Below, in pieces: positions 52,984 through 61,434 of a stretch of 64,000 bases of DNA (position 1 is its first letter; every line of letters begins with the position of its first letter). Source of the DNA: Emticicia sp. CRIBPO (GTDB lineage Bacteria > Bacteroidota > Bacteroidia > Cytophagales > Spirosomataceae); assembly GCF_009905725.1 (NCBI RefSeq), contig NZ_JAAAKV010000012.1, positions 62,001 through 126,000 on the forward strand, written 5' to 3'. The translations under genes and the position numbers were made by a program. The notes under the pieces were generated by a model. That model saw nothing but the letters and a program-made list of their open reading frames with translations, searched no databases and was not told the origin of the DNA.

Positions 52984-54257
52984 ACTTTGTAGCTTCTGTG
53001 AGCGTCGAGTTTAAGGAAAATAAACAGCAAAATGGTAAACGACCATAAAGAAGACCCTCCATAACTGATAAACGGCAGAGGAATCCCGATTACGGGCATG
53101 AGCCCGATGGTCATCCCGATGTTAACCAGCAGGTGAAAGAAAAATATACTGGCTACAGAATAGCCGTAAATCCTCGCAAACTTGCTTTTCTGTTTTTCAG
53201 CCAGGTTCAGGAGCCTTGTCAGCAGTATCAGGTAAATCGCCAGAACGACAAAACCACCGACAAAACCCCACTCCTCACCTACCGTACAGAAAATAAAGTC
53301 GGTAGATTGCTCAGGAACAAAGTCAAATTTAGTCTGTGTGCCCTGCAAATAACCCTTTCCGGCAAATCCCCCGCTACTGATGGCGATACGCGACTGTGTA
53401 ACGTTCCAGGCGGCTCCAAGCGGATCAATGTCCGGATCAACCAACACCTTGATCCTTTTCTGGTGGTGAGGCTGCAAAACATTGTTGATAAAGAAGTCAA
53501 CCCCGAAAACAAAGACCGAGAACAGGCAGTACATCCCTATGATCCGGTAGAGGTTCTGTCGTGTCCTTTCATATCGTTTAAGAAACAGATACCAGAATAA
53601 AACGGCCAGCAAAGCCAGCCCCAGCACGATGAAGCCTTTGGGATATATCAGCGAGAGTACAAAGAGTACAATAAAAGCAATACCGAAGGCCGGGTAAACA
53701 CCCGGAAGGCCTTCTCTGTAAAGCACAATAACAAAAGCAGCGAAGACAAGGGCTGAACCTGTTTCTTTCTGCAGAATAACGATGATCGGCGGAGTGAAAA
53801 CCAGCAGACAGGCCCTGAAAGTATCACGCATTTTGGCGATGTTCGTGCCCTGTGTGCTTAAAAACTTAGCCAGGGCCAGGGCCGTAATCGTTTTGGCAAA
53901 TTCGGCGGGCTGAAGGGAGAACGTCCCTATTTTAATCCACGACCTTGATCCTTTGATGTCGGTTGCCAGGAAAAGTGTGGCAATCAGACACAGGATAATA
54001 AACCCGTAAAAAATATAGGCGAAAGTGTCATATATCTTATAGTCAACAAACAAAATAATCAGGATCAGGAAGAGCGAGGTACCGATGAACAACAGCTGTC
54101 TCCCGGCATTGTGAGACATGGAATACCACGGAATACTACGATCCTCAGGATTATATACGGCAGCATAAATATTGAACCAGCCGATGGCAAGCAGAATGAT
54201 GTACAGCCAGATGGTCGTCCAGTCAATCCCTTGTTTGATATCTATTTCTTTAGACAT
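52980..54257 (-). CDS. rodA: Rod-shape determining glycan polymerase RodA (SEDS family)
   Basis: A 425-residue membrane protein with about ten helices. SEDS marks are RSWIKIGTFSLQPAEFAKTITALALAKFLS (conserved W-x-x-x-G and PAEFAK), QKETGSALVFAAFVIVLYREG (the Asp/Glu-bearing loop), GYLQGTQTKFDFVPEQSTDFIFCTVGEEWGFVGG and a final IGMTIGLMPVIGIPLPFISYGGSSLWS. It polymerises lipid II together with PBP2, encoded 26 bases upstream. The mreBCD genes that often precede this pair are not adjacent. Confidence 0.95.
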   Translation of the reverse strand: MSKEIDIKQGIDWTTIWLYIILLAIGWFNIYAAVYNPEDRSIPWYSMSHNAGRQLLFIGTSLFLILIILFVDYKIYDTFAYIFYGFIILCLIATLFLATDIKGSRSWIKIGTFSLQPAEFAKTITALALAKFLSTQGTNIAKMRDTFRACLLVFTPPIIVILQKETGSALVFAAFVIVLYREGLPGVYPAFGIAFIVLFVLSLIYPKGFIVLGLALLAVLFWYLFLKRYERTRQNLYRIIGMYCLFSVFVFGVDFFINNVLQPHHQKRIKVLVDPDIDPLGAAWNVTQSRIAISSGGFAGKGYLQGTQTKFDFVPEQSTDFIFCTVGEEWGFVGGFVVLAIYLILLTRLLNLAEKQKSKFARIYGYSVASIFFFHLLVNIGMTIGLMPVIGIPLPFISYGGSSLWSFTILLFIFLKLDAHRSYKV

Positions 54258-54283
54258 TTTAAAAGTTATTAGTATTTAGATTT

Positions 54284-56191
54284 TTATTGATTTGTTTTTT
54301 TCACTTCCCCTGCCGGAGGCGTAGCCCTGGTGGTAGCGGCGTTTTTAACAGGGGCGATTTTGGTTTTTGAATGCCCTGCTGCCACGGTCGAATACCTCTT
54401 GCTCATCACCTGCTCTTTGTAAGCCGTCCTCTCTATTTTTCTTTTCAGGTATTTTTCAATTAAAAGCCCGCATATGGGTGCAGAAGCGGATCCACCGAAC
54501 CCGGCATTTTCAACCACCACCGCTATCGCAATTTTAGGATTAACCCTCGGTGCAAATGCTATAAAGATGGCGTGATCTTCTCCCTTCTTGTTCTGGGAAG
54601 TACCTGTCTTACCACATACTTCTATGTCCGGAAGACCTGCCTGACGGCCGGTACCGGCTTTAACTACCAGTGCCATACCGTTAATGACAGCCTCAAAATG
54701 CTTCGCGTCTATCTGCGTGTCATGCTTTTCTATCTTGCTGTCATCAATTTTCTCGCCGTTAAAACCGATTCCTTTGACCAGGTGGGGTGTTTTCCAGTAG
54801 CCTCTGTTGGCAATGGTAGCCGCCACGTTGGCCAGCTTCAAAACGTTAACCCCCAGCTCACCCTCACCGATACTCACCGAATAGATGTTGGAATATTTCC
54901 ACTGCGACTTGCCATATATCTTGTCGTAATACTCCACATCCGGCAAAAGCCCCTTTTTCTCACCGGGAAGGTCAATTCCGAGCTTAACTCCGAAACCAAA
55001 TCTTTCAACGATCTCGTGCCAGGTCTTTAAACCAGTTCTGGCCGACTTGAAAGGATTCGTCTCAGCGTTATTACCGATCACTTTTCTGAATACATTAAAG
55101 AAATACGGATTACTCGACAACTGGATGGCATTGTTCAGGTTAGCTGCTTCGTAAGCACCGCTGTGATAACGGAACGCCGTGGGAGCTCCTACAAAGGAAG
55201 TAGAAGGAGTGATTACCCCCATTTCCAGGCCGATGGCTGCCTGCACCAACTTAAAGGTGGAACCGGGTCTGTAAAACGACGTAGTGGCCCTGTTAAGCAA
55301 AGGTTTATCAGGATCACGGCTCAGAACAGAGAAATTCTTTGAAAACTCACGTCCTGAAAGCAGACTCGGAGCATAAGTCGGGTAAGAACCCAGGGCCAGT
55401 ATTTCACCTGTAGATGGCTCAATGGCTACTACTGAGCCTACTTTCCCCTGGAACAGGCTGTCTGCTAGCTGCTGCACTTCCAGGTCTATGGTCGAATATA
55501 AATTTTTACCGATCACGGCAAGTGTATCAAATTCCCCGTCCGCATACCGTCCTTTGTCTTCGGCATTCACATTCATCAGCTTAAACCGCACCCCCCGCTG
55601 CCCCCGGAGGGTCAGCTCATATTGTTTTTCCAATCCGGTAAGACCGATATAATCCCCCTTCCGGTAATATTCCTCTTCCTGTTCTTCAAATTGCGACTTG
55701 GGAATTTCGCCGATATAACCCAGGGCATTGGACATCGTGTTTCCGGGATAAGTCCTGAAAAAAGACTGCTCAAAAGTAAAGCCCTGAAACTGGATAAGGG
55801 CATCGGCCACCCTGGCAAAATCTTCTTTTGAGAGCTGTCGAAGAAACAGTGAAGCACGCTTCATCGAAAATTTCTTGGCTGCATTCAGGGTGCTGTCAAA
55901 ATAGTGCCTGTCGATACCAAACAGGTTACAAAATTTGAGGGTATCCAGATCTTTTACATTTTTGGGTACGACATACATGTCGTATACTTCCACGTTGGCA
56001 ACCATCAGCTTTCTTGTACGGTCGTAAATCTGACCGCGTAAAGGAATCTGCACTTCACGCTTAATGGAGTTTGTGGATCCAAGTGACTGATACTTAGAGT
56101 CTATCACCTGAAGAAACAATAGTCTGCTCAGGTAAATAATACCAATTGTATAGAAAAAAAACAAAATAATTTGCTTGCGGTTTTCTAACAT
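54284..56191 (-). CDS. mrdA: Penicillin-binding protein 2 (elongasome transpeptidase)
   Basis: A 635-residue class B PBP. One N-terminal membrane anchor (IILFFFYTIGIIYLSRLLFLQV) is followed by the dimerisation domain with QIPLRGQIYDRTRKLMVANV and the transpeptidase domain: the SxxK serine in YRPGSTFKLVQAAI, SSN in IQLSSNPYFFNVF, and KTG in VCGKTGTSQNKKGEDHAIFIAF. It crosslinks glycan strands made by RodA during cell elongation. The C-terminus has a low-complexity tail. It is the first gene of a two-gene minus operon and is divergent from tsaE. Confidence 0.96.
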   Translation of the reverse strand: MLENRKQIILFFFYTIGIIYLSRLLFLQVIDSKYQSLGSTNSIKREVQIPLRGQIYDRTRKLMVANVEVYDMYVVPKNVKDLDTLKFCNLFGIDRHYFDSTLNAAKKFSMKRASLFLRQLSKEDFARVADALIQFQGFTFEQSFFRTYPGNTMSNALGYIGEIPKSQFEEQEEEYYRKGDYIGLTGLEKQYELTLRGQRGVRFKLMNVNAEDKGRYADGEFDTLAVIGKNLYSTIDLEVQQLADSLFQGKVGSVVAIEPSTGEILALGSYPTYAPSLLSGREFSKNFSVLSRDPDKPLLNRATTSFYRPGSTFKLVQAAIGLEMGVITPSTSFVGAPTAFRYHSGAYEAANLNNAIQLSSNPYFFNVFRKVIGNNAETNPFKSARTGLKTWHEIVERFGFGVKLGIDLPGEKKGLLPDVEYYDKIYGKSQWKYSNIYSVSIGEGELGVNVLKLANVAATIANRGYWKTPHLVKGIGFNGEKIDDSKIEKHDTQIDAKHFEAVINGMALVVKAGTGRQAGLPDIEVCGKTGTSQNKKGEDHAIFIAFAPRVNPKIAIAVVVENAGFGGSASAPICGLLIEKYLKRKIERTAYKEQVMSKRYSTVAAGHSKTKIAPVKNAATTRATPPAGEVKKTNQ

Positions 56192-56442
56192 AAATTCGGG
56201 GAAGATTTAAAAATCATGCAAATTTCTAAAAAATTCGGCTTTAATTTATGATTGTTTCTTAATTTATTTCCAAACGTTAAAAAATTTATTTTATGGCAAG
56301 CGGCGGCCTGATTTATACCGTAAAAAGCCAAAAAAACCACATTTTTTGAACATTCCGAGCAAGACGGAAACTATTTCCCTGATTTCAGCATTCAAAAAAA
56401 CTCAAACTGTTTCATTATGAAGGCAGCTCAAAAAAATATTCG

Positions 56443-56450
56443 TAATTTTG
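56443..56450 (+). promoter_or_regulatory. -7 promoter box of tsaE
   Basis: TAATTTTG is a perfect TAnnTTTG match, 20 bases before the TTG start at 56470. It implies a very short leader and supports the unusual start codon. Confidence 0.55.
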
Positions 56451-56469
56451 TAAAAACTTTTCTTTAGTA

Positions 56470-56898
56470 TTGAAAGAGATAAACTTTGAAAATGTACCGG
56501 AAGAGGAGTATCCGGAGGTCGCTCTGAAGCTCATTGATTTTGCCGGCAAAGAGACCATCTGGTTGTTCAACGGCAATCTCGGTGCCGGCAAAACGACCCT
56601 GATCGGATACATTTGTAAAGCCCTCGGGGTCACGGAAGATATCCAGAGCCCGACGTTTTCCATAGTGAATGAGCACCTATGCGATCACTCGAAAATATAT
56701 CATTTTGATTGTTACCGTTTGGAAACTTATGAAGAAGCCCTTGATTTTGGCATGGAAGAATACCTTGATTCCGGACACCTGTGCCTGATTGAATGGCCGG
56801 ACAGGATCGAGGAACTGCTTCCCGACAATCATATAAGCATCGAATTGTCTCAGTCCTCAGAAGGAGGAAGAAACATTAACGTCAAATGTAACCCGTAA
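56470..56898 (+). CDS. tsaE: tRNA t6A biosynthesis ATPase TsaE
   Basis: A 142-residue P-loop protein of normal length. The Walker A motif is GNLGAGKTTLIGYI (about residue 38), followed by SPTFSIVNEH, IYHFDCYRL and EEYLDSGHLCLIEWPDRIEELL, the usual TsaE pattern. It works with TsaB, TsaC and TsaD to place threonylcarbamoyl on A37 of ANN-decoding tRNAs. Translation starts at TTG: there is no in-frame ATG before the first conserved residues, and the promoter box is 20 bases upstream. It ends two bases before ald. Confidence 0.92.
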   Translation: MKEINFENVPEEEYPEVALKLIDFAGKETIWLFNGNLGAGKTTLIGYICKALGVTEDIQSPTFSIVNEHLCDHSKIYHFDCYRLETYEEALDFGMEEYLDSGHLCLIEWPDRIEELLPDNHISIELSQSSEGGRNINVKCNP

Positions 56899-56900
56899 AT

Positions 56901-58118
56901 ATGGCATCGCAGTTATTGAAAGATCTAGCATTACAATCGGCGATTATCCCCAAGGAATCCCCTTTTGCGACCCGGAAAAAGTCCAAAAGCCTGACCATTG
57001 GATTACCTAAGGAAATCTCTTACCAGGAAAACCGCATCGGATTGACACCGGATGCCGTTTCCATCCTCGTCCGAAACGGCCATGAAATCAATGTGGAAAA
57101 AGGAGCCGGTGACGGGGCCAATTTTTCCGACGAAGAATACTCCAATGCCGGTGCCAGGCTGGTTTATTCTCATAAAGAGGTTTTTGCTTCGGATGTCATC
57201 CTGAAAATCGAGCCGCTCGTTTCAGAAGAATTTGAGATCATCAAACCGGAAAGCACACTCATCTCTACCCTGAATCTGCCTAACCTTTCCAAATCATACT
57301 TTGACCAGCTCAACGATAAGAAGATAACCGGTATAGCTTTCGAACACATCGAAGACAAAGTAGGTGATTTTCCCGTTATCAGGGCCATGAGCGAGATCGC
57401 CGGGAGTACCGTTTTACTGATTGCTGCCGAATACCTCAACAGCATCCAGAACGGCAAAGGTATCATCCTGGGAGGTATCACAGGCGTACCTCCTACCCGT
57501 GTGGTTATTTTAGGAGCAGGCACAGTAGCCGAATATGCCACCAGAACAGCTTTGGGCCTTGGAGCAGACATTAAGGTTTTCGATACCCATATTTATAGAC
57601 TGCAGCGGCTGCAATACGCCGTAGGAAACAGGATTTTCACTTCCATCATTGATTCGGAGACTTTGTCCAAAGCCCTTGAAGATGCCGATGTGGTGATCGG
57701 GGCCATGAGGGGCGAAAAAGGCCAGTCGCCTATGGTGGTGACTGAAGAAATGGTCTCGAAAATGAAACCCAATTCTATCATCATCGATGTGGCGATCGAC
57801 CAGGGAGGCTGTTTCGAAACGTCTGAAATGACCAACCACAGGGAACCTGTTTTCAAAAAACACGATGTCATCCATTATTGCGTACCTAATATAGCTTCCA
57901 GGTTTGCCCATACAGCAAGCATTACCCTCAGTAATATATTTTCCCCTTTCCTGATCAAAACAGGCACATTGGGAGGCATTGAGGAAATGATTTTTACGAA
58001 TAAATGGTTTATGAAGGGAGTGTATACCTACAAAGGGAGCATCACCAATTACCATCTGGCCCAAAAATTCAATTTAAGATACAGGGACCTGGGTCTTCTG
58101 CTGGCAGCCAGAATTTAA
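56901..58118 (+). CDS. ald: Alanine dehydrogenase
   Basis: A 405-residue enzyme, slightly longer than the common 370 because of a basic N-terminal extension (ASQLLKDLALQSAIIPKESP). Core marks are IGLPKEISYQENRIGLTPDAV, the substrate and cofactor lysine/histidine region FEHIEDKVGDFPVIRAMSEIAG, the NAD fold VVILGAGTVAEYATRTALGLGADIKVFD and SIIIDVAIDQGGCFET. It deaminates alanine to pyruvate reversibly. The family also includes saccharopine and transhydrogenase-like forms, but the IDQGGCFE segment fits alanine dehydrogenase. It follows tsaE by 2 bases, probably in one operon. Confidence 0.9.
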   Translation: MASQLLKDLALQSAIIPKESPFATRKKSKSLTIGLPKEISYQENRIGLTPDAVSILVRNGHEINVEKGAGDGANFSDEEYSNAGARLVYSHKEVFASDVILKIEPLVSEEFEIIKPESTLISTLNLPNLSKSYFDQLNDKKITGIAFEHIEDKVGDFPVIRAMSEIAGSTVLLIAAEYLNSIQNGKGIILGGITGVPPTRVVILGAGTVAEYATRTALGLGADIKVFDTHIYRLQRLQYAVGNRIFTSIIDSETLSKALEDADVVIGAMRGEKGQSPMVVTEEMVSKMKPNSIIIDVAIDQGGCFETSEMTNHREPVFKKHDVIHYCVPNIASRFAHTASITLSNIFSPFLIKTGTLGGIEEMIFTNKWFMKGVYTYKGSITNYHLAQKFNLRYRDLGLLLAARI

Positions 58119-58135
58119 ATTTACTTAATCAGATT

Positions 58136-58540
58136 ATGATAAATCACAGCAATGAAAATATGATCATGGATGACGCCAACTCTCCTGATCTTGATAAAAA
58201 ACTTTTAGGGAAAGTGTCTTCCGACTTTATTAAAGTCTGCGAACACCTTAAAGAAGCGTCTTACCAGATAAGAAAAAGAAAGTTCTCAGAGTTTCCCATA
58301 TTCGTGCTGGCTCTTGAGAGTGTCGACGTCGGGAACATGCTCTTTAACAAATCAGACTTCAGCACCCTTTATGACTACAAGGCTTCTTTCATAGAAGAGT
58401 TTCTTGCCCTTGAAATTGTGGGTAAAGAATCGGAAGGCTTGTTTAAAGAGAACTATAAGGATCCCGAAGAATATTGCTGCCTTTTTGTGATTGACCAGAA
58501 CTTCGCCGGATTTATCTACGTGCCGTTTCCTGAGGATTAA
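58136..58540 (+). CDS. Small hypothetical protein downstream of ald
   Basis: About 134 residues from MINHSNENMIMDDANSP, soluble, no signal. It is acidic and helical at the start (DLDKKLLGKVSSDFIKVCEHLKEASYQIRKRKF), with a beta-rich end (CCLFVIDQNFAGFIYVPFPED). I recognise no motif. Internal ATG codons at 58160 and 58166 are possible alternative starts. It is 17 bases after ald and overlaps the convergent membrane protein gene by 4 bases. Confidence 0.6.
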   Translation: MINHSNENMIMDDANSPDLDKKLLGKVSSDFIKVCEHLKEASYQIRKRKFSEFPIFVLALESVDVGNMLFNKSDFSTLYDYKASFIEEFLALEIVGKESEGLFKENYKDPEEYCCLFVIDQNFAGFIYVPFPED

Positions 58541-59211
58541 TTTGAAGGGCTCTTCTGAGCCAGCCCTATTGCCATCATGTATTTTGAGGCCACAAAAGTA
58601 ACCCGGATAATAGAATATTCCAGGGCAAAATGGCCTACGAACAGATGAATGGACGAAATGGCGTCAGAGAAAGTATTTACGGCTATGGCTACAATAATGA
58701 TGGTCTTGCTGTAAGGCTCTGCCGGCCTCAGCAATGAGAGCGTCCCCAGGATAGCGAGCTGAACCACGTAAAGCAACACCATGATGAAGTTACGGTCAGG
58801 TACGCTGTTCATCAGGAAGACTCCGAAAAAGATAAAAGAGATGATGATATAGGGAAGTCCTTTCTGGAAGTAATTGCTATGTTCTATTCCGTAGGCAATG
58901 GCCTTCTCACGCCTGAAAATCATAATATATAACTGGTGTTCAATGAGATAGAACAGCAGCACGAGCATAAGTCCCAGCACCTCCGCCCTGAAATTAAAAG
59001 CAAATTCACCGAGGATCGAAAACAAAAAAGAAGTAAAAAACAACTGCTCCTTGATCCCGATACTGTCTTTGACCCTGGCCCAGTAGGTGTAGATGATAAA
59101 TAACGAAGGAAGCGGTTTAAAGAGGAAATTGACCCCCATCGGCAAAAAATGATATGAAACAATTTCAATGAATGTTAAAGCTCCTAATATGTAAAGCTCC
59201 TTACGTTTCAT
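58537..59211 (-). CDS. Multi-spanning membrane protein (YhhN-like fold), copy 2
   Basis: A 224-residue protein with about eight membrane helices. The pattern, with FKPLPSLFIIYTYWARVK near the start and NTFSDAISSIHLFVG near the end, recalls the YhhN/TMEM86 lysoplasmalogenase family, though the match is weak. It resembles the upstream gene in LYIMIFRREKAI versus LYIIIFRKEGAF and LSLLRPAEPY versus LALFRPAKVT, so the two are tandem paralogues. They share one base at their junction. Function unknown. Confidence 0.65.
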   Translation of the reverse strand: MKRKELYILGALTFIEIVSYHFLPMGVNFLFKPLPSLFIIYTYWARVKDSIGIKEQLFFTSFLFSILGEFAFNFRAEVLGLMLVLLFYLIEHQLYIMIFRREKAIAYGIEHSNYFQKGLPYIIISFIFFGVFLMNSVPDRNFIMVLLYVVQLAILGTLSLLRPAEPYSKTIIIVAIAVNTFSDAISSIHLFVGHFALEYSIIRVTFVASKYMMAIGLAQKSPSN

Positions 59212-59951
59212 CAGCTTATTTTGTCATTTTTTGATTCAAAAATAGAAAGTGATATAATCTTCCTGGATATCCCGTCATTGAAATTCAGCATTAACCCATA
59301 AACAAGCAATACCTGAGCTATCACATAAAACGTATAACTGAAAAGATATATACTTAGTTTTTGAGAAACGAAGAAATAAAATACATACAGGATATCTGAA
59401 GAAAAAATAAAGGATGCTCCGATGGAAACAAGTGCATAACTCGTCACCTTAGCCGGTCTGAACAGAGCCAGTACCGTAAAGAATACAATCTGAATAGAAC
59501 AGATAAACAAAAGGAAATAAGACAGGTCGCTGGACTCGTCCAGGAAATACCCGAAGAGTATAAACACGATCAGTGCAGGGCCAAAGATTTTTATGGAGTC
59601 ATAAAATGAATTATGCACCAGAAAAGCTCCTTCTTTCCTGAAAATGATGATGTATAAAAGCTGATATATAAATACAAAAGCAATCTGAATCTGAATTTTC
59701 AGAATGGTTTCAAACTCAATCACATTAAGGACATCCGTCAAATAAGCAAAAAGCAAACAAAGGATAAGAAGGTAATCAAATTTATTCCATAGCGATGTCC
59801 TGTAAACCACGTAAAAAGTTAACAGCAAAGGAATGAAAATGAAACTAAAAACTTTGAAATAAAATTTCTCCTCGATCCAGAGGTTGTATATGCCAAAGAC
59901 GCCAACTAAAATAATAAAAACCAAAAATAGTCTTCTCATTATAATAAGCAC
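59211..59951 (-). CDS. Multi-spanning membrane protein (YhhN-like fold), copy 1
   Basis: A 246-residue hydrophobic protein with about eight membrane helices and a short charged C-terminus. It starts MLIIMRRLFLVF; an ATG four codons later (59939) is an equal candidate. The LYIIIFRKEGAF and LFRPAKVT motifs and the SDILYVFYFFV segment line up with the downstream paralogue. Possibly an enzyme acting on lipids, by loose resemblance to YhhN proteins; that is inference. Confidence 0.65.
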   Translation of the reverse strand: MLIIMRRLFLVFIILVGVFGIYNLWIEEKFYFKVFSFIFIPLLLTFYVVYRTSLWNKFDYLLILCLLFAYLTDVLNVIEFETILKIQIQIAFVFIYQLLYIIIFRKEGAFLVHNSFYDSIKIFGPALIVFILFGYFLDESSDLSYFLLFICSIQIVFFTVLALFRPAKVTSYALVSIGASFIFSSDILYVFYFFVSQKLSIYLFSYTFYVIAQVLLVYGLMLNFNDGISRKIISLSIFESKNDKIS

Positions 59952-59993
59952 TACAAGTAAATTATTTACTCATTCAAAGCTGACATAAGTATA

Positions 59994-60047
59994 TAAAAAA
60001 ACACCAGTCCAATGCAAACCTGACAAATATATACATCGAACTGGTGT
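59994..60047 (-). terminator. Terminator of the Gfo/Idh operon
   Basis: ACACCAGT (60001-60008) and ACTGGTGT (60040-60047) form an 8-bp stem with a 31-base loop. On the minus strand it is followed by a T-run from 60000 down to 59995, just after the gene that ends at 60067. Confidence 0.65.
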
Positions 60048-60066
60048 CTTTTAAGAGCCAAAGGTA

Positions 60067-61386
60067 TTAAATCACTTTAGCTTTACCCGGAACAGGTATC
60101 GGATAGAACCCGTCTGCGTCCGGTAATGTTTTTGGAAGCGTATCCCAGGTAAAGGCATCAGGCATCAGGCTGATATTAGAATTGATAGCATCATCCCATT
60201 TAAGTTTCTGACCAGAATAAGTCGCCATCCTGCCAAAGATAGATGTCATAGTACTCATAGCACCCCATTCGGCATCATTAACCGGCTTGTTGTTTACGAT
60301 ACAATCGAAAAGGACATCATGCTCTACCTGATAAGGGTTTTTATCTTCCGTATCTCTGTGTCTCCAGAGGCTTTTGCCCTGAAGATCGAAAATTTTTCCT
60401 TCTGTGGCCCTTCCTTTCGTTCCGATCAGATGCTCTGAAACGTCAGAAACGGTACCCGGCTGGTGACGGCACTGGCTGCTTAAGATCATGCCATCATCAT
60501 ATTTGAACTCCACATAGTGGTGATCAAAGATCTCACCGTATTCCTTGCCTTTTCTTACTTCACGTCCACCCATACCAACAGCTTCAGTCGGGTGACCGTT
60601 TTTGAACCAGTTGACCACGTCGATATTGTGAATGTGCTGCTCACAGATATGATCACCGCACAACCACACGAAATAATACCAGTTTCTCATCTGGTATTCC
60701 ATTTCGGTCATTTGTGATTCTCTTTTCTTTACCCACACCCCGTCATTGTTCCAGTAACATCTCGCAGCCACGATGTCTCCGATCATCTTCTGGTCAATCA
60801 CCCTTTTGTAGGTTTCAAGATATGAAGTCTGGTAGTGTCTCTGAAGACCTACTACCACTTTAAGATTTTTCTTTTTAGACTCTTCAGCAGCAGCCAGTAC
60901 ACGACGGATACCCGGAGCATCAGTAGCAACAGGTTTTTCCATGAACACGTGCTTACCCTGTCTTACAGCCTCTTCAAAATGTATAGGTCTGAAACCCGGA
61001 GGAGTGGTCAGGATCACAACGTCTGCCAGAGCAATCGCTTTTTTATAACCGTCAAAACCTACGAATTTGTTTTCAGGAGCAACTTTTACTTTGTCTTTGA
61101 TCTTCACATTTTTTTCCGAAGTCAGAGAGCTGTAGCAACCATCTATTCTGTCTTTGAAGGCATCGGCCATCGCTACCAGAACCACATTTTCTTTTACAGA
61201 CAAAGCCTGGAATGCTGCACCGGTACCACGTCCGCCGCAGCCGATCAAAGCCACTTTAATCTGGTCATTACCATCTACATAGTAAGAACCCTGAGCCTGT
61301 CCCGGAAGACCGGCCAGTGAAAGACCCCCTACCGTTGCGGCAGCTGTGGTCTTAATAAAATCTCTTCTTTTAAAATTATCAGTCAT
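60067..61386 (-). CDS. Tat-exported Gfo/Idh/MocA-family oxidoreductase
   Basis: A 439-residue protein. The N-terminus FKRRDFIKTTAAATVGGLSL is a twin-arginine signal, so the enzyme is exported folded with its cofactor. The NAD(P) motif is KVALIGCGGRGTGAAFQAL, and the conserved EKP is present in HVFMEKPVATDAPGIRRVL. The second domain has GDIVAARCYWNNDG and CGDHICEQHIHNIDVVNWF, where the catalytic His should lie. Exported members act on sugar substrates or glycoside linkages; the reaction here is unknown. It lies 48 bases behind a secreted FGE-fold protein in the same orientation. Confidence 0.9.
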   Translation of the reverse strand: MTDNFKRRDFIKTTAAATVGGLSLAGLPGQAQGSYYVDGNDQIKVALIGCGGRGTGAAFQALSVKENVVLVAMADAFKDRIDGCYSSLTSEKNVKIKDKVKVAPENKFVGFDGYKKAIALADVVILTTPPGFRPIHFEEAVRQGKHVFMEKPVATDAPGIRRVLAAAEESKKKNLKVVVGLQRHYQTSYLETYKRVIDQKMIGDIVAARCYWNNDGVWVKKRESQMTEMEYQMRNWYYFVWLCGDHICEQHIHNIDVVNWFKNGHPTEAVGMGGREVRKGKEYGEIFDHHYVEFKYDDGMILSSQCRHQPGTVSDVSEHLIGTKGRATEGKIFDLQGKSLWRHRDTEDKNPYQVEHDVLFDCIVNNKPVNDAEWGAMSTMTSIFGRMATYSGQKLKWDDAINSNISLMPDAFTWDTLPKTLPDADGFYPIPVPGKAKVI

Positions 61387-61434
61387 CTTTGTAAGGTTGA
61401 ATTAAATTATTAGATTTATAAATTTACAATTTTT

